This document shows positions 46,392 to 52,638 of a DNA stretch of 64,000 nucleotides, in pieces. The position numbers were made by a program, and so were the translations under genes. The notes beneath the pieces were generated by a model that was given only the letters and a program-made list of their open reading frames with translations, was not told the DNA's origin and did not search any database. Position 1 is the first letter of the stretch. Each line of letters opens with the position of its first letter. Origin of the DNA: Fructilactobacillus cliffordii (GTDB lineage: Bacteria > Bacillota > Bacilli > Lactobacillales > Lactobacillaceae); assembly GCF_024029355.1 (NCBI RefSeq), contig NZ_CP097117.1, positions 186,001-250,000 of the forward strand, read 5' to 3'.

Positions 46392-46688
46392 TTACTTATT
46401 AACCGTTTCAGTTGCTGGGTAAACAGAAACTTGACGCTTACTTCTGCCCAAACGTTCAAAACGAACGACTCCATCAACTAATGCGAATAAAGTATCATCT
46501 GAACCACGTTTAACGTTCTTACCTGGGTAAATCCGAGTTCCACGTTGTCTGTAAATAATTGATCCAGTTGTAACTGATGAACCATCAGCAGCCTTAGTTC
46601 CTAATCGACGACCGGCAGAATCCCGACCGTTTGATGAAGAACCACCGGTTTTATGGTGAGAGAAAAATTGCAAATCCATTTTAAGCAT
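46392..46688 (-). CDS. rpmA: 50S ribosomal protein L27 with cleavable N-terminal extension
   Basis: 98 residues. The N-terminus [16 protein letters not shown] is the Firmicute extension that must be removed by the protease Prp after LQFF so that the mature L27 tail can reach the peptidyl-transferase centre. The mature part ([20 protein letters not shown]) is standard. The prp gene lies just upstream. GGAGGTG precedes the start. Confidence 0.97.
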   Translation of the reverse strand: MLKMDLQFFSHHKTGGSSSNGRDSAGRRLGTKAADGSSVTTGSIIYRQRGTRIYPGKNVKRGSDDTLFALVDGVVRFERLGRSKRQVSVYPATETVNK

Positions 46689-46714
46689 ATGTCATCCACC
46701 TCCAAATAAAGAGA

Positions 46715-47035
46715 TTATTCAATTGTTACGAAATCAGAATATTGATCCGTAATCGCACTAATTCCATTTTCAAAGCTTTGTAATAACGTTTGACCGGCCA
46801 CGTTAGCTTGCTGTGGTTCCGTTAACGAAACGCTCAGATAACCACCATCGGTTTCGTTATGAGTAATTGCTGGCTGTAATCCAGCAACCTGCTCTAGTCC
46901 GTTAACCGTCGTGATTGCTAACGCTGAAACAGCGGCACAAACAATGTCATGACCGTATTCTCCAGAATCGGCATGTCCGGATAGTTCAAATCCGGCAATT
47001 ACATCGTGATTAGTATCAAAATGAGCCCTAATCAT
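46715..47035 (-). CDS. prp: Ribosomal-processing cysteine protease Prp
   Basis: 106 residues (YsxB family). His in SGHADSGEYGHD (about residues 20-32) and Cys in the following DIVCAAVSAL segment are the catalytic pair. Prp cleaves the L27 N-terminal extension. It begins 2 nt after the rplU stop without an obvious ribosome binding site, suggesting translational coupling to rplU. Confidence 0.95.
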   Translation of the reverse strand: MIRAHFDTNHDVIAGFELSGHADSGEYGHDIVCAAVSALAITTVNGLEQVAGLQPAITHNETDGGYLSVSLTEPQQANVAGQTLLQSFENGISAITDQYSDFVTIE

Positions 47036-47037
47036 GA

Positions 47038-47346
47038 TTAAGCATTTACTTTTTCAATCTTAACTTTCGTGTAAGGTTGACGGTGACCCTTCTTTGATTG
47101 GGCCCCCTTCTTTGGTTTGTAACGGAAAATGGTAATCTTCTTGTTCTTGCCTTGTTTTTCAACTGAGCCTTCTACAGAAGCACCATCAACTAATGGAGTT
47201 CCAACCTTAGGATTGTCTCCACCAACGAAAATAACTTGGTCAAACGTAACCTTGTCACCTGCTTCGGCGTCTAGTTTTTCAACAAAAATACTTTCACCTT
47301 CGGCGACTTTGTATTGTTTACCACCAGTAACGATAATTGCGTACAT
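47038..47346 (-). CDS. rplU: 50S ribosomal protein L21
   Basis: 102 residues beginning [18 protein letters not shown] and containing [24 protein letters not shown], typical L21. First gene of rplU-prp-rpmA, preceded by a strong promoter and a structured leader. GAGGAGGTG precedes the ATG. Confidence 0.98.
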   Translation of the reverse strand: MYAIIVTGGKQYKVAEGESIFVEKLDAEAGDKVTFDQVIFVGGDNPKVGTPLVDGASVEGSVEKQGKNKKITIFRYKPKKGAQSKKGHRQPYTKVKIEKVNA

Positions 47347-47349
47347 TCA

Positions 47350-47457
47350 AATGCACCTCCTCTATTAATTGCTTAGACTCGCCAGAGATAAGCGCCGTTT
47401 CAGGACTTAATTTACTTACACTGTGCGGTTGTAGCTGTGGAAGTCCACAAGTACAAC
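47350..47457 (-). ncRNA. L21 leader (probable autoregulatory 5' UTR)
   Basis: About 108 nt lie between the predicted start site (about 47457) and rplU. The 5' part forms a nested hairpin (TTGTA..TGTGG-ACTT-CCACA..TACAA on the minus strand), followed by a CCGCACAGTG segment and a second structured stretch. Firmicutes are known to have a conserved L21 leader at this place. Assigned by position and visible structure only. Confidence 0.6.
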
Positions 47458-47463
47458 AATGAA

Positions 47464-47492
47464 AGTATAGCGAAATTTACCATAACTGTCAA
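47464..47492 (-). promoter_or_regulatory. rplU-prp-rpmA promoter
   Basis: A perfect -35 TTGACA (47487-47492), 17-nt spacer, and TATACT (47464-47469) on the minus strand; one of the strongest promoters in the window. Confidence 0.88.
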
Positions 47493-47498
47493 CTAAAT

Positions 47499-47532
47499 AA
47501 AAAAATCACTTCTAAAATGTTAGAAGTGATTA
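47499..47532 (-). terminator. tRNA-Arg terminator
   Basis: Stem AATCACTTCTA/TAGAAGTGATT with a 6-nt loop and a T7 tail on the minus strand, 5 nt after the tRNA gene. Confidence 0.88.
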
Positions 47533-47536
47533 AGAA

Positions 47537-47610
47537 TGTCGCAGGAGCGACTCGAACGCTCGACCTACGGTTTAGAAGACCGTTGCTCTATCCAACTGGG
47601 CTACTGCGAC
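47537..47610 (-). tRNA. tRNA-Arg (anticodon TCT)
   Basis: Full cloverleaf: acceptor GTCGCAG/CTGCGAC, D arm GCCC-AGTTGGATA-GAGC, anticodon arm ACGGT-CTTCTAA-ACCGT with anticodon TCT (reads AGA/AGG), T arm GAGCG-TTCGAGT-CGCTC, discriminator A. CCA is not encoded. Confidence 0.97.
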
Positions 47611-47626
47611 AATATTAACAGTAGTA

Positions 47627-47655
47627 ATTATATTGATTATGACCCAGGAAGTCAA
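47627..47655 (-). promoter_or_regulatory. tRNA-Arg promoter
   Basis: TTGACT (47650-47655), 17-nt spacer, perfect TATAAT (47627-47632) on the minus strand, about 10 nt before the transcript start and 17 nt before the tRNA. Confidence 0.85.
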
Positions 47656-47669
47656 CGCCCAATTTAGCC

Positions 47670-48188
47670 TTAAATTTGCTCCTGTAACGCTTGTAATTGT
47701 TGTTTAAACTCAGCTTCCAGCTGGTCCACCGTAAAGCCGCAATCAACTAGTGCCCACTTCAAAAATAGCATCCAGGCGTGTTGAAAGGCCGCTTGCCGCT
47801 TTTTATAATAACTGGTTAACAGCATCCGTTTTAACATCAAATAGAGAGTTGCTTTTTTAGACTGGTCATCGATATCTAACTGCTGCAACTTTTCAAGCTC
47901 GTCCGCTTCTGTCTGACAAACTTGGTTCCAGTTCATTAAATTAGCAAAGAGAAAGAAACTGCGTAAGCATCGCACTACTTGGCCTAATTGTTGCGACTTG
48001 GGTTGCAAACTTGGATTTGCTACGACTCCTGTCTCTAATCCCGTGGCCTGGGCCAGGCTAGCCAACTGAACATCCAAACTAACTAATGCGGCCATTTGGT
48101 GCCGTGGCTGCGTCCAAATTAACTGTTTTTGCACGTCTAATTGTTGGTAATAGCTCAAAGTCTCTGTTTGCATGGTTTTAAAGCTCAT
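47670..48188 (-). CDS. Uncharacterised all-helical protein; possible relative of dimeric dUTPase
   Basis: 172 residues from ATG 48188 (GGTGGAGG upstream, 11 nt overlap with miaA). The protein is predicted helical and Gln/Leu-rich. The pattern LVSLDVQLASLA, RSFFLFANLMNWNQV and AFQHAWMLFLKWALVDCGFTVDQLEAEF recalls the helices of dimeric dUTPases encoded near miaA in related bacteria. However, I cannot see the ExxE/ExxD metal-binding Glu residues that activity requires. It may be a degenerate or repurposed member, or unrelated. Coupled to miaA. Confidence 0.6.
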   Translation of the reverse strand: MSFKTMQTETLSYYQQLDVQKQLIWTQPRHQMAALVSLDVQLASLAQATGLETGVVANPSLQPKSQQLGQVVRCLRSFFLFANLMNWNQVCQTEADELEKLQQLDIDDQSKKATLYLMLKRMLLTSYYKKRQAAFQHAWMLFLKWALVDCGFTVDQLEAEFKQQLQALQEQI

Positions 48189-49104
48189 CTGTGTTCCTCC
48201 ACCTCTGTACTGCTTGTTCAATTTCAGTGATTTGTTCTTTGCGTTCCACTAAATTGTACCAGTGAACGTCCATCTGATTCCGAAACCAGGTTAACTGCCG
48301 TTTAGCATAATGGCGCGAGTCTTTTTGAATCTCACTCACAGTTGTCGCTAAATCTTGTTCTCCGGCAAAGTACGGCGTAAATTCACGATAGCCAATGCCC
48401 TTTAAAGCCGGTAGATTTGGTCCCTGCTTTCGTAACCATTCGTTTTCAGATAACAGTCCCACTTGCATCATCAGTTCCACCCGCTGATTAATTCGTTGAT
48501 ACAGTAGCGATCGCTCACAATTTAAACCAATTAGATAGGCATCATATGGATGTGGATGGTTTTGCTGGTCACTCGGCAACTTGCCAGTCACGCGATAAAT
48601 CTCTAACGCTCTCATCACTCGCCGGCTATTATGCGCATCAATCTTAGCAGCCGCAATGGCATCAATTAATTGCAGTTGGTGCCAGAGTTCTTCTGGACCG
48701 ACTTCCGCTAACTCTGCTTCTAACTGGGAACGAACCTCAGCACTGGAACTGTTGTGACCCCCAAGTTGTAATCCTTGTAAGAGGGCCTTTAGATAGTATC
48801 CAGTTCCACCAGCGATAATTGGAAGTTTCCCCCGCTGGTGAATCCCTACAATTAACGCCTGACAATCACTAACAAATTGTTGCACTCCGTATCGTTCCTG
48901 AACGGTTAGGATGTCAATTAGGTGATGCGGAACCAAAGCTTGTTCTGTGGGAGAAACCTTGGCAGTTCCAATGTCTAAATGGCGATACACCTGCATGGAG
49001 TCTCCCGAAATAATCTCTCCGTTAAATTTCTGGGCGAGGGAAAGCGCTAAATCACTTTTTCCCACGGCAGTGGGTCCAACGACCGCTAATACTTTTGGCT
49101 TCAT
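48178..49104 (-). CDS. miaA: tRNA dimethylallyltransferase MiaA
   Basis: 308 residues. P-loop GPTAVGKSD (residues 10-18), DSMQVYRHLDIGTAKVSP, GGTGYYLKALLQG and YAKRQLTWFRNQ identify it. Transfers a dimethylallyl group from DMAPP (a product of the mevalonate operon) to A37 of tRNAs reading UNN codons. Divergent from the DUF3042 gene. Confidence 0.97.
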   Translation of the reverse strand: MKPKVLAVVGPTAVGKSDLALSLAQKFNGEIISGDSMQVYRHLDIGTAKVSPTEQALVPHHLIDILTVQERYGVQQFVSDCQALIVGIHQRGKLPIIAGGTGYYLKALLQGLQLGGHNSSSAEVRSQLEAELAEVGPEELWHQLQLIDAIAAAKIDAHNSRRVMRALEIYRVTGKLPSDQQNHPHPYDAYLIGLNCERSLLYQRINQRVELMMQVGLLSENEWLRKQGPNLPALKGIGYREFTPYFAGEQDLATTVSEIQKDSRHYAKRQLTWFRNQMDVHWYNLVERKEQITEIEQAVQRWRNTDEL

Positions 49105-49133
49105 TTTCTTCTCACTTTATTTGGTTTTAACAC

Positions 49134-49162
49134 TGGATATCTTACCGCAATTCGAGCATAAT
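49134..49162 (+). promoter_or_regulatory. Promoter of the DUF3042 gene
   Basis: TGGATA (49134-49139), 17-nt spacer, CATAAT (49157-49162). Confidence 0.5.
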
Positions 49163-49201
49163 AGACAAGGAAAGAACAGTTATCACGAGGAGGCCCTTAG
49201 A

Positions 49202-49378
49202 ATGAACAAATTTGGAAAAGGATTTGCTACTGGTGTAATCACGATGTTAGGGATTGCTGCCGGAGCATTATTCTCATTTAAAAAGACGGTCGTTGAACCA
49301 ATCGAAAAACAAGAAGAAAAAGCTGACGAAAACCGGAAAAAGGTTATGCGCAAAGCCGGATCTTCTCACTTAGGTTAA
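49202..49378 (+). CDS. DUF3042 family small membrane protein
   Basis: 58 residues: an N-terminal hydrophobic helix (GFATGVITMLGIAAGALFSF) followed by KKTVVEPIEKQEEKADENRKK and a basic tail, matching the DUF3042 family found beside miaA in lactobacilli. GAGGAGG lies 9 nt before ATG 49202; a much longer in-frame reading is a shadow of miaA. Function unknown. Confidence 0.88.
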   Translation: MNKFGKGFATGVITMLGIAAGALFSFKKTVVEPIEKQEEKADENRKKVMRKAGSSHLG

Positions 49379-49386
49379 TTAGCCGG

Positions 49387-49417
49387 AGCACTTCTCATAT
49401 GGAGAAGTGCTTTTTTG
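49387..49417 (+). terminator. Terminator of the DUF3042 gene
   Basis: AGCACTTCTC/GAGAAGTGCT stem with a 5-nt loop and a T6 tail on the plus strand. Confidence 0.92.
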
Positions 49418-49436
49418 TTATTCAATTAGAGCAAAC

Positions 49437-49470
49437 AAAAACACTAGGTAAAATTTTACCTAGTGTTTTT
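49437..49470 (-). terminator. Terminator of the rhodanese gene
   Basis: Palindrome AAAAACACTAGGTAAAA/TTTTACCTAGTGTTTTT, ending in T-rich sequence; lies 3 nt after the rhodanese stop and 20 nt from the opposing terminator. Confidence 0.85.
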
Positions 49471-49473
49471 AAA

Positions 49474-49887
49474 TTAACCTTTTTTAACTTTACCGTCCCA
49501 CTTCTGATAACCTTCATTTAAGATGGCTAACTTTTGAAATCCCTGCTTATGTAGGAACTTCGCGGCCTGGACACTTAAAACCTTGGTTTGATCATACAGA
49601 TAAACCGGTAAATCAGGACGAAGTTGTTGATATGAAATCTTTAAGGAAGCATATGGAATGTTACGTGCTCCCAGGATATGACCAGTTTCAAAGCTTTGCG
49701 CTTCGCGAAGATCAATTACTTGGGCTTGACGAATTCCAGCTTGAAACTGATCCTCAGATAAGAACTTAGTATATTTCTTAACCTGAAAAATCCGCCAATA
49801 ACGTACTCCCGCAATAACCACGATTACCAACAAAATCGCAATTAAAATCATTAATAACGATGAGGCAAATCCACTTGCAACAATCAT
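49474..49887 (-). CDS. yqhL: Membrane-anchored rhodanese-like protein
   Basis: 137 residues: an N-terminal transmembrane helix (about residues 6-26), then a single rhodanese fold with VIDLREAQSFETGHILGARNIPY. The active-site loop appears as YDQTKVLSVQAAKFL, without the Cys that carries persulphide, so sulphurtransferase activity is doubtful. Adjacent to glk, as in many Firmicutes. The symbol is by analogy. Confidence 0.82.
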   Translation of the reverse strand: MIVASGFASSLLMILIAILLVIVVIAGVRYWRIFQVKKYTKFLSEDQFQAGIRQAQVIDLREAQSFETGHILGARNIPYASLKISYQQLRPDLPVYLYDQTKVLSVQAAKFLHKQGFQKLAILNEGYQKWDGKVKKG

Positions 49888-49903
49888 AAATCGTCACTCC
49901 AGC

Positions 49904-50866
49904 CTATCTAAATTGTAAGGCCATGGAAGCAGCTCCAATTACCCCAGCGTCGTTACCTAGTTCAGCTAACTTCAACTTGGTTGAGTCGCGAATGGATGGG
50001 AAGGCGTTTTCTTGGAAGTACTTCGTCGTTGGTTGTAAGAGGGTATTACCGGCATTAGAAACTCCCCCACCAATGACGATGCTAGCGGGATTCAAAGTAT
50101 TACCAATGTCTGATAATGCTAATCCAAGGTAGAAACAAATCCGGTCAACCACTTGGTTAGCTAGGATATCACCATTATCAGCCAAATAGAAAATCAACTT
50201 TGAAGTAATCTTTTCATCAGTTTGTTCTAATTCGGCTAACCGAGAAGTTCCATGAAATTCCTTAGCCATGTCAGCAGCAACCCGCACGATTCCAGTAGCG
50301 GAAGCATAAGTTTCTAGACAACCTTTTTTACCACAAGTACATTGGTACCCATTTGGCTGAACCGCGATGTGACCAATTTCACCCGCACCACCGTTAACCC
50401 CGTGGAGTAACTTTCCATTGGCAATCACACCACCACCAACTCCAGTTCCCAAGGTTACAAAGACCACGTCTTCTTCCAGACTTCCGGCACCCTTCCAATA
50501 TTCACCTAGCGAAGCAACGTTCGCATCGTTATCTAAATCAAATGGTAAACCTAAGCCTTCTTGAATCTTTTGGCGCACTGGTTGCATTTTAGCCCAATTC
50601 AAGTTGTAAGCTTCAGAAACCGTGCCGTTTTCACGATCAACCGTTCCGGGAGTTCCCATTCCAATTCCAATAAAATCGGCGTTTGTCTTTCCTGAGTCTT
50701 CAATATGTTGTTGAATTGACTTGATGATGTTATCAACGATGTGGCTTCCGTTATCACTAATGTCGGTTAAAATCCGCCATTTTTCAAGAATTTCACCTTG
50801 TTGATTTAAAAAGGCCATTTTCGTGGTCGTTCCACCTAAATCAATTCCAATTAAGTTCTTTGCCAT
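49904..50866 (-). CDS. glk: ROK-family glucokinase
   Basis: 320 residues. The phosphate motif GIDLGGTTTKMAF at the N-terminus, the ROK signature with zinc-binding CTCGKKGCLE (about residues 175-185), EIGHIAV, and NDANVASLGEYWKG place it with Bacillus-type GlcK. Phosphorylates intracellular glucose with ATP, important where sugars enter without PTS. Overlaps yqgQ by 26 nt. Confidence 0.96.
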   Translation of the reverse strand: MAKNLIGIDLGGTTTKMAFLNQQGEILEKWRILTDISDNGSHIVDNIIKSIQQHIEDSGKTNADFIGIGMGTPGTVDRENGTVSEAYNLNWAKMQPVRQKIQEGLGLPFDLDNDANVASLGEYWKGAGSLEEDVVFVTLGTGVGGGVIANGKLLHGVNGGAGEIGHIAVQPNGYQCTCGKKGCLETYASATGIVRVAADMAKEFHGTSRLAELEQTDEKITSKLIFYLADNGDILANQVVDRICFYLGLALSDIGNTLNPASIVIGGGVSNAGNTLLQPTTKYFQENAFPSIRDSTKLKLAELGNDAGVIGAASMALQFR

Positions 50867-51092
50867 CTTCTAATCCTCCAGTTGTCTGTTGTTCTTTGGT
50901 TGCCTCAATTCGATGCTCGTGTTTCAAAACCAACTTAGCAGCCATAAAATCTGACCGAGAAATCACTTGTGCTTCGTACAAGTGATCCAACTCTAAGGCC
51001 ATTACTTCAATATCCCAAATTCGCTTACCAACGTAGACGTAGATTCCAAATCGCTTTAAGAGCTGTTGAACATCATATAGATTTTTCATCAT
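50841..51092 (-). CDS. yqgQ: YqgQ family protein (DUF910)
   Basis: 83 residues; LYDVQQLLKRFGIYVYVGKRIWDIEVMALELDHLY is the YqgQ signature. Function unknown, though it is nearly always beside glk. Start 51092 (or the next codon, also ATG) is preceded by GAGGTGA. The C-terminal tail overlapping glk is longer than usual. Confidence 0.92.
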   Translation of the reverse strand: MMKNLYDVQQLLKRFGIYVYVGKRIWDIEVMALELDHLYEAQVISRSDFMAAKLVLKHEHRIEATKEQQTTGGLEDGKELNWN

Positions 51093-51120
51093 TGGTCACC
51101 TCATTGGTTATAACTATGCC

Positions 51121-51786
51121 TTAATGATTAAATCCAATGATCCACAAGGCTATTATAACAATAATTAAAACGTTTGCATAAATAAATCGTACTTTTTTTG
51201 ACAATAATTTTGGTTGGGACAGACCAACTGTAAAGCTACCACAAAAACCACCCACGAGGCCACCTACATGGCCCCAAATATCGATAGTAGGTAAAAATAA
51301 ATCAGAAACCAAGTTAATGATAATTAACAATAAAAACGACTGGGCTGTTTGTTTAAACCACTGATTTTGCGGTAAAGTCAGTCCTAACATTAAAAAGGCC
51401 CCAAACAAGCCAAATAAGGAAGTACTACATCCGGCGGAAACGCTCCCGTCGCTACCAAAGCCAAAACTAAATAGATTCCCTACGATTCCAGAACCTAAAA
51501 AAAGGGCTAAGAACCGCCAGTGACCAAAAATTCCTTCTAAAATTCGGCCCAAGAAATACAAAGTCAATAAATTAAGGGTCAAATGTTGCCAACCAATGTG
51601 GATAAAGATCGGAGTAACCAACCGCCACCATTGACCGGCACGGACTAGCTGATTAACTTCACCTCCAAATTGAACCAGGGTGGTTAAGTTGGTCGTTCCA
51701 CCGGCCAAAGTCATGGCAATAAATACCAATGTCATCACCACGATTAAAGTCCACGTTACGATTGGCTGATTACGTAGTTTACTCAT
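51121..51786 (-). CDS. gluP: Rhomboid family intramembrane serine protease
   Basis: 221 residues with six to seven hydrophobic segments. The catalytic Ser lies in AGCSTSLFGLFG and the His in IWGHVGGLVGGF; HIGWQHLTLNLLTLYFLGR is the conserved loop. It lacks the N-terminal soluble domain and TPR of Bacillus GluP, so the symbol is only approximate. ATG 51786, 6 nt after GGAGG, is better than ATG 51792. Overlaps the 5-FCL gene by 8 nt. Confidence 0.92.
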   Translation of the reverse strand: MSKLRNQPIVTWTLIVVMTLVFIAMTLAGGTTNLTTLVQFGGEVNQLVRAGQWWRLVTPIFIHIGWQHLTLNLLTLYFLGRILEGIFGHWRFLALFLGSGIVGNLFSFGFGSDGSVSAGCSTSLFGLFGAFLMLGLTLPQNQWFKQTAQSFLLLIIINLVSDLFLPTIDIWGHVGGLVGGFCGSFTVGLSQPKLLSKKVRFIYANVLIIVIIALWIIGFNH

Positions 51787-52321
51787 CGGCATCCTCCACT
51801 AGTAATTGCTGCACTGGAACATCAAAGGGATCCGTTTCCCAGGGAGTCTCCAGTAACTGCTCCTTTTGTACCAAGGCAAGCGTTGCTCCTGAAAAATCAG
51901 CTAGGAAACGATCATAGAAACCACCGCCATATCCAATCCGCTGGTGGTTGGTAGTACAAAAGGCAACGCCTGGTACAATCATTAAATCAATTTCATCTGC
52001 CTGCACTGGTTCCCCGTTCGTTGGTTCAATCACGCCAAAGTGGGTTTTTACCAACTGAGTATGGACTGTTAGCGGATAAAAGCGCATGCGTCGTCCGGGA
52101 AAAGTTCGCGGGATTACAACCGTTTTCCCTAATTGTTGCGCCACGTTAATGATTGGTTGCGTAGGAATTTCGTGATCCATACTCATTGTTACTGCTACAG
52201 TCTGAGCATTCAGCCATTCTGGAGTTGCGAAGAGACGTTGGTATAAATTTTGAAACCGGTGAGGACCAGCTGATTGGTTTGCTAGTCTTTGCATCACTTC
52301 AGTTCTAATTTCTGTTTTCAT
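51779..52321 (-). CDS. fau: 5-formyltetrahydrofolate cyclo-ligase
   Basis: 180 residues. SMDHEIPTQPII, PRTFPGRRMRFYPL and the ATP-binding IVPGVAFCTTNHQRIGYGGGFYDRFL match the family. Recycles 5-formyl-THF to methenyl-THF. Precedes and overlaps the rhomboid gene, a common pairing. Confidence 0.94.
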   Translation of the reverse strand: MKTEIRTEVMQRLANQSAGPHRFQNLYQRLFATPEWLNAQTVAVTMSMDHEIPTQPIINVAQQLGKTVVIPRTFPGRRMRFYPLTVHTQLVKTHFGVIEPTNGEPVQADEIDLMIVPGVAFCTTNHQRIGYGGGFYDRFLADFSGATLALVQKEQLLETPWETDPFDVPVQQLLVEDADE

Positions 52322-52336
52322 TTTTCTTCCCAGTTA

Positions 52337-52370
52337 ATAAAAAAGATTTTGGGCCTCAGCCCAAAATCTT
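52337..52370 (-). terminator. rpmG terminator
   Basis: AAGATTTTGGGC/GCCCAAAATCTT stem whose first bases overlap the rpmG stop codon, followed by TTTTTT on the minus strand. Confidence 0.9.
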
Positions 52371-52518
52371 ATTTTGTTTCCCGATGTAATGTAACTTTTC
52401 TTTCACGTGGGCAATACTTTTCTAATTCTAAACGGTCGGGGTTATTACGACGATTTTTAGATGTTAAGTAATTGCGTTCGTGGCATTCAGTACATTCTAA
52501 AGTGATGTGTACACGCAT
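52369..52518 (-). CDS. rpmG: 50S ribosomal protein L33 (incomplete zinc ribbon)
   Basis: 49 residues from ATG 52518, with GGAGG upstream. [24 protein letters not shown] is typical of L33. The Cys pair C9/C12 and C36 are present, but the fourth ligand of the C+ form is Glu39 (YCPRERK). It may be an intermediate toward the zinc-free form. An extended -10 (TGT-TATATT) lies upstream at about 52557-52565. Confidence 0.95.
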   Translation of the reverse strand: MRVHITLECTECHERNYLTSKNRRNNPDRLELEKYCPRERKVTLHRETK

Positions 52519-52638
52519 GTTAAATACCTCCAAACAATGCTTTTTAGATTTATCAAATATAACAAATACTAGTCTACCATCTTTTCAGATTAATTTCTAC
52601 CAATTAATCAAATAAACGTTAAGTATTTCTACTTGACG

